Assembly (NCBI GenBank): GCA_020050695.1
Contig: JAGVKI010000002.1
Location: 1-5,645 of the forward strand
DNA: 5,645 nucleotides
Source of the DNA: Alphaproteobacteria bacterium
GTDB taxonomy: Bacteria > Pseudomonadota > Alphaproteobacteria > Rickettsiales > SXRF01
Direction of reading: 5' to 3'
The notes under the pieces are model-generated. The model was given only the letters and a program-made list of their open reading frames with translations. It searched no databases and was not told the origin of the DNA. Below are positions 1 to 5,645 of this stretch, piece by piece; positions within the stretch are counted from its first letter, which is position 1, and each line of letters starts with the position of its first letter. The position numbers and the translations under genes are program-made.

Positions 1-324
1 GGCCGCCTTAAATGGATTGGCCCTTCCACCGAGGAAGAAATTGAGCGCGCAGGAAATGACAAGGTTCCTCTGGTGGTGGTTCCTATTGCCTTTGTCTCGG
101 AACATTCGGAAACATTGGTGGAACTGGATATTGATTATCGCAAACTTGCAGAAGAAAAACAGGTGCCGTCCTACTGGCGCGTGCCTGCTCTTTGCACGGA
201 TGCATTTTTTATCGAAGCGCTGGCGCAGCTATGCCTGGGCGCTGATAAACGCGAAAAAATAATGCCTGCGGGCGGAACACGTTTTTGCCCGGGTACGTTT
301 ATTGAATGTGCCTGTGCTGCGTAA
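1..324 (+). CDS. hemH: Ferrochelatase, C-terminal part (5' end outside window)
   Basis: Ferrochelatase inserts Fe2+ into protoporphyrin IX, the last step of protohaem synthesis. The window opens inside the gene in frame 1, and 107 codons remain before TAA at 322-324. Seen: the fragment begins GRLKWIGPSTEEEIERAG and contains the family's hallmark FVSEHSETLVELDIDY at fragment residues 31-46. The His of SEH and the Glu of SETL lie in the active-site region known for this family. RVPAL (60-64) is another conserved block. The last 12 residues carry three cysteines (C96, C103, C105) spaced C-x6-C-x-C, which resembles the C-terminal ligands of bacterial [2Fe-2S] ferrochelatases; the fourth ligand would lie upstream of the window. 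The gene sits 26 bp before hemJ on the same strand, probably in one operon. Identification is secure; the cluster is an inference. Confidence 0.96.
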   Translation, partial: GRLKWIGPSTEEEIERAGNDKVPLVVVPIAFVSEHSETLVELDIDYRKLAEEKQVPSYWRVPALCTDAFFIEALAQLCLGADKREKIMPAGGTRFCPGTFIECACAA

Positions 325-350
325 AAAGACCTGTAAAGTAGAAAGATTAA

Positions 351-800
351 GTGACTATGTGGGATGAACCATTTCTCTGGCTTAAAGCATTGCATATCAT
401 TGCCGTGATTTCATGGATGGCGGGGATGTTTTATATGCCGCGCCTGTTTGTTTACCACAGCCAGGTTGCTGTGGGCAGTGAGGCGTCCGAACTATTTAAG
501 ACCATGGAACGCAAATTAATGCGCCTGATCATTAATCCGGCGATGATTGCCACCTGGGTGTTTGGCCTGTGGCTGGCCGTGACCATTAATGCCTTTGACC
601 CGGAAAATGGCGGATGGCTGCATGCCAAGCTGGGTTTGGTACTGCTGATGCAGGTGGCGCATGCCATGATGTCGCGCTATCGCAAGGCATTTTTTCGTGA
701 CGAGCGCCCCAAATCTGAACGCTATTTCAGGATTTTCAATGAGATACCAACGGTTTTAATGGTTGGTATTGTCTTATTGGTAGTCTTTAAACCCTTCTGA
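351..800 (+). CDS. hemJ: Protoporphyrinogen IX oxidase, HemJ family (membrane)
   Basis: HemJ oxidises protoporphyrinogen IX to protoporphyrin IX in the inner membrane, the step just before ferrochelatase. It replaces HemG or HemY in most alphaproteobacteria and cyanobacteria. Seen: the family-typical opening LWLKALHIIAVISWMAGMFY followed by PRLFVYH, an internal RKLMRLIINPAM segment, and WLHAKLGLVLLM. About four hydrophobic spans lie near residues 8-28, 58-80, 91-107 and 129-147. H15 (in KALH) and K93 (in HAKL) match the His and Lys reported as conserved and important in this family. The length of 149 residues is normal. The start is either GTG at 351 or ATG at 357, giving 149 or 147 residues. 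The purine-rich AGAAAG at 340-345 suits either, with 5 or 11 nt spacing, so the start is unsettled. The gene is 26 bp after hemH with no terminator between them. Confidence 0.95.
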   Translation: MTMWDEPFLWLKALHIIAVISWMAGMFYMPRLFVYHSQVAVGSEASELFKTMERKLMRLIINPAMIATWVFGLWLAVTINAFDPENGGWLHAKLGLVLLMQVAHAMMSRYRKAFFRDERPKSERYFRIFNEIPTVLMVGIVLLVVFKPF

Positions 801-817
801 TGGTTAACAAAAACTAA

Positions 818-846
818 TTGACGCCAGCTGAGGAATTGTTTAAGTT
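818..846 (+). promoter_or_regulatory. Possible sigma-70-type promoter for rho
   Basis: TTGACG at 818-823 is a good -35 element. Exactly 17 bp later, TAAGTT at 841-846 matches only three of six positions of the -10 consensus. It lies just after hemJ ends and about 150 bp before rho, which would give rho a long leader. The -10 is weak, so read-through from hemJ remains equally possible. Confidence 0.35.
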
Positions 847-853
847 CCTTGGC
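827..853 (+). other. Hairpin in the hemJ-rho intergenic region
   Basis: Bases 827-836 can pair with 844-853 to give a 10-bp stem, including three G-U pairs, around a 7-nt loop. No T-run follows, so it is not a standard intrinsic terminator. It overlaps the possible rho promoter, so it would form only in transcripts coming through from hemJ. It could shield the hemJ 3' end or be chance. Confidence 0.35.
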
Positions 854-887
854 AGGGAGAGTTCAATGCTCTGAAAACCTATCTCCA

Positions 888-911
888 AACCGGCCTACCA
901 CAGAGCTGGTT
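888..911 (+). other. Second hairpin in the rho leader
   Basis: AACCGGC at 888-894 can pair with GCTGGTT at 905-911: 7 bp with one G-U pair and a 10-nt loop. It lies 16 nt before the C-rich, unstructured segment and may separate it from upstream RNA. This is by-eye folding only. Confidence 0.3.
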
Positions 912-927
912 AACTAGATCGTAAAAG

Positions 928-977
928 CCCCTCCCTTTTCCACCCATACCTACCCATCCTTTATTCCCCCATTCTTC
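928..977 (+). promoter_or_regulatory. C-rich, G-free leader segment: candidate rut site controlling rho
   Basis: By hand count these 50 nt contain 26 C and no G, and pyrimidine pairs such as CC and TC recur throughout. Rho binds single-stranded C-rich, G-poor RNA (rut sites), each N-terminal domain holding a YC dinucleotide. With no G the segment cannot form G-C pairs within itself. It ends 6 nt before the weak AAGAAG ribosome-binding site (984-989) of rho, so Rho bound here could terminate early or hinder translation. Rho autoregulation through its leader is established in E. coli; its presence here is inferred from composition and position. Confidence 0.6.
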
Positions 978-997
978 GCAAAAAAGAAGCGTTTATT

Positions 998-2260
998 ATG
1001 AAACTACAAGAACTTAAGCTGAAAACCCCTGATGAATTACTGAAGCTGGCTGAAAGTGCGGAAATTGAAAACGCCAGCACCATGCTCAAGCAGGAAATGA
1101 TTTTTGCGATCCTGAAGAATCAGGCGGAAAAAGGTGAAGCCATCACCGGCGAAGGCGTGATCGAAGTATTGCAGGATGGTTTTGGTTTCATGCGCTCTCC
1201 GCTGGCGAACTACCTGGCCGGCCCTGACGATATTTACGTATCCCCCAGCCAGATCCGCCGTTTCGGCCTGCGCACCGGCGATACGGTGTCCGGTGAAATC
1301 CGCGCGCCTAAAGATGGCGAGCGCTATTTTGCCCTGCTTAAAGTAAACACGATTAACCATGACGAACCCGAAGCGGTGCGTCATCGTATTAACTTCGATA
1401 ACCTGGTTCCGCTCTATCCGGAACGCCGCATTAAGCTGGAAATCGAAGACCGTCCTGACAAAAAAGATTTATCCATGCGCGTGGCAGATATTGTTACTCC
1501 GCTGGGTTTTGGCCAGCGCGCCCTGATTGTGGCGCCGCCACGCACCGGTAAAACGGTGTTCTTGCAGAATATTGCACATTCCATTACCGCTAACCATCCT
1601 GAGGCATTCCTGATCGTGCTTCTGATCGATGAACGTCCGGAAGAAGTAACCGACATGCAGCGCACCGTAAAAGGTGAAGTCGTATCGTCCACCTTCGATG
1701 AACCGGCAACCCGCCACGTACAGCTTGCCGAAATCGTGATTGAAAAAGCAAAGAAGCTGGTAGAGCACAAAAAAGACGTGGTCATCCTGCTTGATTCCAT
1801 TACCCGCCTGGCGCGCGCCTACAACACCGTTATCCCTTCTTCCGGCAAGGTACTGACGGGCGGTGTGGATGCTAACGCCCTGCAGCGTCCGAAGCGTTTC
1901 TTCGGTGCGGCCCGTAACATTGAACATGGCGGATCGCTGACCATTATCGCTACCGCGCTGATCGAAACCGGTTCGCGCATGGACGAAGTGATCTTTGAAG
2001 AATTCAAAGGCACGGGTAACTCGGAAATCATCCTCGACCGTAAACTGGCCGACAAACGCACCTTCCCTGCGATCGACATCACCAAATCCGGTACGCGTAA
2101 GGAAGACCTGCTGGTTGATAAAGCTACGCTTACTAAAATGTGGGTCATGCGCAAAATCCTTGCCCCGATGGGTGCCATGGACGGCCTTGAGTTCCTGCTC
2201 GAAAAATTGGGTGAAACCAAGAATAACGGTGAATTTTTCGACAAGATGAACAAGCCTTGA
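998..2260 (+). CDS. rho: Transcription termination factor Rho
   Basis: Rho is a hexameric, RNA-dependent ATPase and helicase in the cytoplasm that releases RNA polymerase at Rho-dependent terminators. The 420 residues compare with 419 in E. coli, so the gene is full length without insertions. Domains in order: an N-terminal helical part (about 1-47); the cold-shock-like primary RNA-binding domain with the RNP1-like GFGFMRS at 61-67; the P-loop APPRTGKT at 179-186; the catalytic-Glu segment [12 protein letters not shown] at 209-220; the Walker B strand [16 protein letters not shown] with D266; the Q-loop [11 protein letters not shown] at 285-295; and the R-loop region GTGNSE at 338-343. All residues expected for ATP hydrolysis and RNA translocation are present. 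The P-loop has Arg-Thr where E. coli has Lys-Ala, a common natural form. The ATG follows a weak AAGAAG at 984-989, 8 nt away. The leader suggests autoregulation. hemJ directly upstream is the arrangement common in alphaproteobacteria. Confidence 0.99.
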   Translation: MKLQELKLKTPDELLKLAESAEIENASTMLKQEMIFAILKNQAEKGEAITGEGVIEVLQDGFGFMRSPLANYLAGPDDIYVSPSQIRRFGLRTGDTVSGEIRAPKDGERYFALLKVNTINHDEPEAVRHRINFDNLVPLYPERRIKLEIEDRPDKKDLSMRVADIVTPLGFGQRALIVAPPRTGKTVFLQNIAHSITANHPEAFLIVLLIDERPEEVTDMQRTVKGEVVSSTFDEPATRHVQLAEIVIEKAKKLVEHKKDVVILLDSITRLARAYNTVIPSSGKVLTGGVDANALQRPKRFFGAARNIEHGGSLTIIATALIETGSRMDEVIFEEFKGTGNSEIILDRKLADKRTFPAIDITKSGTRKEDLLVDKATLTKMWVMRKILAPMGAMDGLEFLLEKLGETKNNGEFFDKMNKP

Positions 2261-2323
2261 TCATCTAATTTTGGTCTAAGATTACCGGTTTGTAACCCTG
2301 CTGTAGGCTTGCAGTTATCTTTG

Positions 2324-2346
2324 TTACGTTAAAAGCGTAAAAGGAG
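2324..2346 (+). promoter_or_regulatory. Strong ribosome-binding site with small adjoining stem-loop
   Basis: AAGGAG at 2341-2346 lies 6 nt before the ATG at 2353 and fixes that start. It is the best Shine-Dalgarno match in the window. TTACG at 2324-2328 and CGTAA at 2336-2340 can form a 5-bp stem immediately before it. The stem is short and may be chance, but its 3' arm touches the ribosome site. Confidence 0.5.
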
Positions 2347-2352
2347 AACCGT

Positions 2353-2775
2353 ATGTTTAAATCAATTATACTCGCCATTTTTATCACTCCCCTTATGATT
2401 GCCCTGCCGTTTTCGGCAGCGCAGGCCTATCATCATGGCTATCATGGACATGGCTATGGGCCCGGTTATGGATATGACCGCCCCTACCATCGCGGTTCAG
2501 GCGCTTATTTCAGCTTCAGCAGCGGGCCGGGTTATTACCGCCCGTATCGATCATATAGCCCGTATTATTACGCCGCGCCTCCTACGCAGGTTATCGTAAC
2601 GCAACCGCAGCCCGTATATCTGCCTAGCCCGGTTACCAATGTTGCCAGTGAGGATCGCTATTGCCGTGAATATCAGAGCAGCGCACGTGTGGGCGGCCTG
2701 AATCAACCCACCTATGGCACTGCCTGCATGCAGCCCGATGGCAGCTGGGAAATCATTACTCAGCAGCAGGAATAG
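2353..2775 (+). CDS. Small secreted His/Gly/Tyr-rich protein with surface-antigen-like C-terminal domain
   Basis: A 140-residue exported protein of unknown function. Seen: a signal peptide with a charged start (MFK), a hydrophobic core at about 4-20, and a likely signal peptidase I site after A25 (SAAQA|Y). Residues 26-75 are low-complexity, rich in Tyr, Gly, Pro and His, with five His between 27 and 46. Residues 76-96 are a Pro/Gln/Val linker. The C-terminal part (about 99-135) has YCREYQ, then GLNQPTYGTACMQPDGSWEI, with cysteines C104 and C125. This pattern (Cys, Gly, GxAC, PDGxW) matches the C-terminal domain of the rickettsial 17-kDa surface antigen and related alphaproteobacterial envelope proteins, from memory of the family. 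The Gly-rich membrane-inserting segment and lipobox of the true antigen are absent. The cysteines could form a disulphide in the periplasm. No lipobox or LPXTG is present. Its 3' end overlaps the opposing gene by 20 bp. Confidence 0.85.
   Translation: MFKSIILAIFITPLMIALPFSAAQAYHHGYHGHGYGPGYGYDRPYHRGSGAYFSFSSGPGYYRPYRSYSPYYYAAPPTQVIVTQPQPVYLPSPVTNVASEDRYCREYQSSARVGGLNQPTYGTACMQPDGSWEIITQQQE
2434..2457 (+). repeat. Short direct repeat coding the His/Gly/Tyr segment
   Basis: CATGGCTAT occurs at 2434-2442 and again at 2449-2457, flanked by looser copies such as GGTTATGG and GGATATG. It encodes the repeated HGY units just after the signal peptide and suggests that the segment grew by local duplication or slippage. 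Confidence 0.55.
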
Positions 2776-3802
2776 CGCGGCGAAAACGCAGTTCAATGGC
2801 ATATACCAGATAGCCGAATGCCACAAAGGCCTCGCGGTACTCCGACAGGTACCATTTTACCGTGACCATATCGTAGCCGGTCAGGGCAATAAAATGACTC
2901 AAGCAAAAAATCACAAGGAAGGCAAAGTGGGTATAAGAAAATGATTGCCTGTAAGCCAGTGCCATCAGAATAAAAAGGGTCATAAAAAACATTGCCTGTA
3001 TGTAGAGGCAATTCCATTCGCTATTATTGAGGTTCACGAATGCAACGGCACAATACAATGTGCCCCGATCCGCTATAATATGCTTCCAGCGCGCAAACCA
3101 GATTTCCGGCAAATGCGATACAGCATGCAGGAAAGGCAGCAATATAAGCAGTAAAGCAGCTGACCAGTAATAAAATACCCCCATTAATTTACAGTATTCA
3201 AGATTGTATAAATTATGCAGGTTGAATTCATGCTGGTAATTGATATTTGCAAGGCCCTCAGGGGTTTCAAAATTAAATATCCGCTGACCCCAGGAGATTT
3301 CTTCCTGACCGCAAACAAACAAGAAAAGCGCCAGCATATACAAAGGCCAGCGATCGCTGCGTGCCAGCAACCCGCGTTTGGGAAGTCTGCGTGCATTGGC
3401 AACCATAAGACCTGAACCGGTGAATAAAAATAATACGGTCAGGTTCTCTACCCAGCCATCCTCATCTACTAAATTCATAAAAACGACAGGGGATATATTT
3501 TTGAGCACAGCTACTGCCAATGTCAGCATCAGCGGTGTAAAAATCCACCATGCTTGTTTTTGAGTAAAACAATAATCCCCCAGAAGGGACTCGCGACGGT
3601 AGGATGAGGGTATTAAAACCAATCTGAATAGAATGAAATAACACCCGGCAGCCATAAGCAGCATATTGATACCTTCTGGCCACCCCAACACAGGCGCACC
3701 CGCTGTGTAAAATGAGACGCCTCTGAGGTAATTGAATATAAAAGGCAATATTACAAGCATGCCGCTTAGTAAGGCATACCCATTTTTTCTTATGAAAGTC
3801 AT
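2756..3802 (-). CDS. Polytopic membrane protein of unknown function (EEISWGQR family)
   Basis: A 348-residue integral membrane protein. I recognise the motif pattern from uncharacterised bacterial membrane proteins but know no function. Seen: about eight or nine hydrophobic spans, near 9-27, 44-63, 86-104, 120-137, 152-166, 209-230, 247-257, 267-283 and 291-308. Between them are charged or polar blocks that look like conserved sites: EDGWVEN at 114-120, GQEEISWGQRIF at 165-176, then FETPEGLANIN and YQHEFNLHN at 178-197. The clustered Glu, Arg, Asn, Gln and His residues next to membrane spans suggest an enzyme or transporter active site rather than a simple anchor. The start is ATG at 3800-3802 with AGG 8 nt upstream on the minus strand. 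The gene is visibly more AT-rich than rho in places; 3181-3240, for example, has 17 G+C of 60. It is convergent and overlapping with the secreted-protein gene and divergent from the GT87 gene. Confidence 0.85.
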   Translation of the reverse strand: MTFIRKNGYALLSGMLVILPFIFNYLRGVSFYTAGAPVLGWPEGINMLLMAAGCYFILFRLVLIPSSYRRESLLGDYCFTQKQAWWIFTPLMLTLAVAVLKNISPVVFMNLVDEDGWVENLTVLFLFTGSGLMVANARRLPKRGLLARSDRWPLYMLALFLFVCGQEEISWGQRIFNFETPEGLANINYQHEFNLHNLYNLEYCKLMGVFYYWSAALLLILLPFLHAVSHLPEIWFARWKHIIADRGTLYCAVAFVNLNNSEWNCLYIQAMFFMTLFILMALAYRQSFSYTHFAFLVIFCLSHFIALTGYDMVTVKWYLSEYREAFVAFGYLVYAIELRFRRAIPAAE

Positions 3803-3995
3803 AGCATTAACCTGTATCCGCTAGGGGGTATTCGTGTTTAGATCAATGCTTGAGCCTAAGTAGGCGCCCTGTTTATGTATGGAATTTATCCATTGGAAAG
3901 CTTAAGAAAATCTAAATGACTGCACATGTAGGTGGCCTGAGCCAGCCCTTTGGGGTAGAAAGCGTTATTGTATTTCAGCGCATATTTCAAAATTC
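3803..3995. promoter_or_regulatory. Divergent intergenic region between two membrane-protein genes
   Basis: These 193 bp separate two genes transcribed away from each other, so both promoters should lie here. I see no convincing -35/-10 pair on either strand. A perfect inverted repeat, ATGGA-ATTTA-TCCAT at 3879-3893 (5-bp arms), sits near the middle and is the best operator candidate. TGGCCTGAGCCA at 3934-3945 could form a 4-bp stem. Confidence 0.45.
3879..3893. repeat. Inverted repeat, possible operator
   Basis: ATGGA at 3879-3883 and TCCAT at 3889-3893 are perfect inverted arms around ATTTA. It lies 77 bp from the minus-strand start and 103 bp from the plus-strand start, where a regulator could act on both. 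Five-bp arms are short enough to occur by chance. Confidence 0.3.
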
Positions 3996-5204
3996 ATGAC
4001 CACAGGCACTGACAAGCAGATTGCAACGGCAAAAGAGGCATGGGCTTTTCATAAGCTGCTTCTTGTGGCGACGCTGGTTGGAAGCGCGATATTCCTGCTG
4101 CGCTATGGCATGCTTCTGGATGCGGGGCAGCATATCCATTTCGCGGAGGATTTTCTTGCCTTCTACAAGGCGGCGTCGGTTTTTGACAGCTGGCCGCCGC
4201 TAAGCCCCTACCGTTATGAAAGCGATCAACTCTATTTTACCGGCCAGTCCACAGGTCCTTATCACCCATTTTTAAATGCGCCATTTTTTCTTTTCCTGCT
4301 CTGGCCTTTGCATTTTCTAACCTATGAGCATGCCCTCTTTGCTTTCATAGCGGCGCAATTACTGCTCTGGTTCTGGGTTTTGTCATTACGCCCCGTCAAA
4401 TGCTTCTGGCCACCACTTTCGGCGCGTCCGCTATGTTATGCGGTGACCTGTTTTATTATCACCCTGCCCTTTGCGGCTAACAGCATTCTTTCCGGTCAGG
4501 CAGGCCTTTTTTATGCGAGCCTGCTGTTACTTGGCATGGCAATATTGCCTCTTCTGCCCGTGCGCAGCGGCGTGCTTCTGGCCCTGCTTACCTGCAAGCC
4601 GCCGCTGGCGCTTATGGTGCCTGTCTATTTACTTGCCGGACGGCATTACCGCGCGCTTGGCGCTTTCCTGATAATGACCGCATTTTTAGCGGTCGCCGCG
4701 ACATGCCTGTGGTCTGGTGCGATATGGCAGCAATGGCTGCAGGCCCTTTCGCTGCATGCGCAGATGATGCAATCGCCTGTCATGCCTGAGGCCTTCCGTG
4801 TGCAGACCATAAGCCTGTATACAGCACTGCGCATGATGGAGGCGGGGGTGTATTTCTCCATGGCTTTACAATTATTGGCAGCATTTGTTAGTGTTGTATT
4901 AGTGGCATATATACAACAAGCTAAAAAACCGCTGGCGCTGGATTTTGCTATGGTGGCGCTTGCCACGCTGGCTGCTAATATTTATATACTACAATATGAT
5001 GCTGTGGTAATAGCTGCGGTGATACTGGTGCTGCTGAGTAGTGGATACCAGGAGAGCCATACCATTTTGACAAGGCTGGCATTAATTATTGCTTGTTTTT
5101 CTGCTGTTATAGTTCCCATATTCCAGGCAAGTGCTATACCACTGGGGTCTATTATCCTGCTGTTATTGTTCTGGCAAACCTGCCGCCTGTTCAAAGTAAA
5201 TTAA
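3996..5204 (+). CDS. Membrane glycosyltransferase, GT87 (DUF2029) type
   Basis: GT87 enzymes are polytopic membrane transferases of the GT-C fold. The characterised mycobacterial members use polyprenyl-phosphate-mannose on the outer face of the membrane. Seen in 402 residues: a first span at about 21-38; then an extracytoplasmic loop with EDFLAFYKAA at 51-60, whose Asp52 fits the family's catalytic acidic residue; GPYHPFLNAPFFLFLLWPL at 87-105, the typical aromatic-Pro segment; SGQAGLFYASLLLLGM at 166-181; SGVLLALLTCKPPLALM at 191-207 with the signature Lys-Pro; and QYDAVVIA at 333-340, matching the late Tyr-Asp motif. About ten spans are visible, and the length is typical. Sugar and acceptor cannot be predicted here. 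No clear Shine-Dalgarno precedes the ATG, so the exact start is less certain. GC falls markedly in the last third: 41 of 60 at 4561-4620, against 22 of 60 at 4981-5040. The gene stands alone, without other glycan genes nearby. Confidence 0.85.
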   Translation: MTTGTDKQIATAKEAWAFHKLLLVATLVGSAIFLLRYGMLLDAGQHIHFAEDFLAFYKAASVFDSWPPLSPYRYESDQLYFTGQSTGPYHPFLNAPFFLFLLWPLHFLTYEHALFAFIAAQLLLWFWVLSLRPVKCFWPPLSARPLCYAVTCFIITLPFAANSILSGQAGLFYASLLLLGMAILPLLPVRSGVLLALLTCKPPLALMVPVYLLAGRHYRALGAFLIMTAFLAVAATCLWSGAIWQQWLQALSLHAQMMQSPVMPEAFRVQTISLYTALRMMEAGVYFSMALQLLAAFVSVVLVAYIQQAKKPLALDFAMVALATLAANIYILQYDAVVIAAVILVLLSSGYQESHTILTRLALIIACFSAVIVPIFQASAIPLGSIILLLLFWQTCRLFKVN

Positions 5205-5256
5205 TGTTTATCTGATAAGCTATACCCTCCTTAAAATAAGCCCCTGTTTTACATGA

Positions 5257-5645
<389 letters not shown>

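Noticed and set aside
17..262. Open frame overlapping hemH in another frame
   Set aside because: The frame-1 translation is clearly ferrochelatase; this one is Trp/Arg-rich shadow sequence.
849..917. 22-codon frame TTG(849) to TAG(915-917) in the rho leader, resembling a leader peptide as in E. coli rho
   Set aside because: Its only start is TTG with no well-placed ribosome site, and the coding potential cannot be judged at this length.
1469..1927. Long minus-strand open frame opposite rho
   Set aside because: It lies wholly inside the well-supported rho gene, and its translation shows no family pattern. It reflects the codon bias of rho.
2287..2314. Small stems after rho (GGTT-TGT-AACC at 2287-2297; CTGC...GCAG at 2298-2314) as a terminator
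   Set aside because: Only 4-bp stems, and the following sequence is TTATCTTTG rather than a T-run.
3934..3957. Stem-loop TGGC-CTGA-GCCA before the GT87 gene as a riboswitch or attenuator
   Set aside because: Only four base pairs, no alternative structure and no T-run; no known riboswitch motif is seen.
4646..4966. Minus-strand 106-codon frame opposite the GT87 gene
   Set aside because: No ribosome site or recognisable domain, and the plus-strand frame has GT87 motifs throughout.
5198..5226. Promoter for mdh using TATACC at 5221-5226 as -10
   Set aside because: No acceptable -35 lies 16-18 bp upstream, so it was not listed.

Overview
The window reads as ordinary chromosomal DNA of an alphaproteobacterium of moderate GC content. 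The evidence is the gene order hemH-hemJ-rho, the APPRTGKT form of the Rho P-loop, a malate dehydrogenase of the alphaproteobacterial type, and the ferrochelatase C-terminus. I cannot place it at genus level from this sequence. No tRNA, rRNA, CRISPR array, insertion sequence or phage gene is visible.

Layout: (1) Positions 1-800 hold the end of a haem-synthesis cluster: the last 107 codons of ferrochelatase (hemH), then 26 bp later a complete hemJ (protoporphyrinogen IX oxidase). The two enzymes catalyse consecutive steps, protoporphyrinogen to protoporphyrin to haem. (2) Positions 801-997 are a 197-bp leader in front of rho. It holds two possible hairpins, a possible promoter, and a 50-nt stretch with 26 C and no G just before the rho ribosome-binding site. 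That stretch looks like a Rho-utilisation (rut) site and suggests that rho controls its own transcription. (3) Positions 998-2260 are a full-length rho, a 420-residue transcription termination factor with all key motifs intact.

(4) Positions 2261-5277 look more accessory: a small secreted His/Gly/Tyr-rich protein with a two-cysteine C-terminal domain like the 17-kDa surface antigens; a minus-strand polytopic membrane protein of unknown function whose 3' end overlaps the previous gene by 20 bp; a 193-bp divergent intergenic region; and a GT87-type membrane glycosyltransferase. All three products are exported or membrane-embedded, so an envelope role is the simplest shared theme, but nothing shows that they work together. 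(5) From 5278 to the window edge is the first third of malate dehydrogenase (mdh), a TCA-cycle gene.

No intergenic stretch contains a hairpin followed by a clear T-run, so none of the transcription units here ends at a recognisable intrinsic terminator. The window is mostly conventional. The points best worth a second look are the C-rich rho leader, the uncharacterised EEISWGQR membrane family, the His/Tyr-rich secreted protein, and the iron-sulphur-type cysteine motif at the end of HemH.
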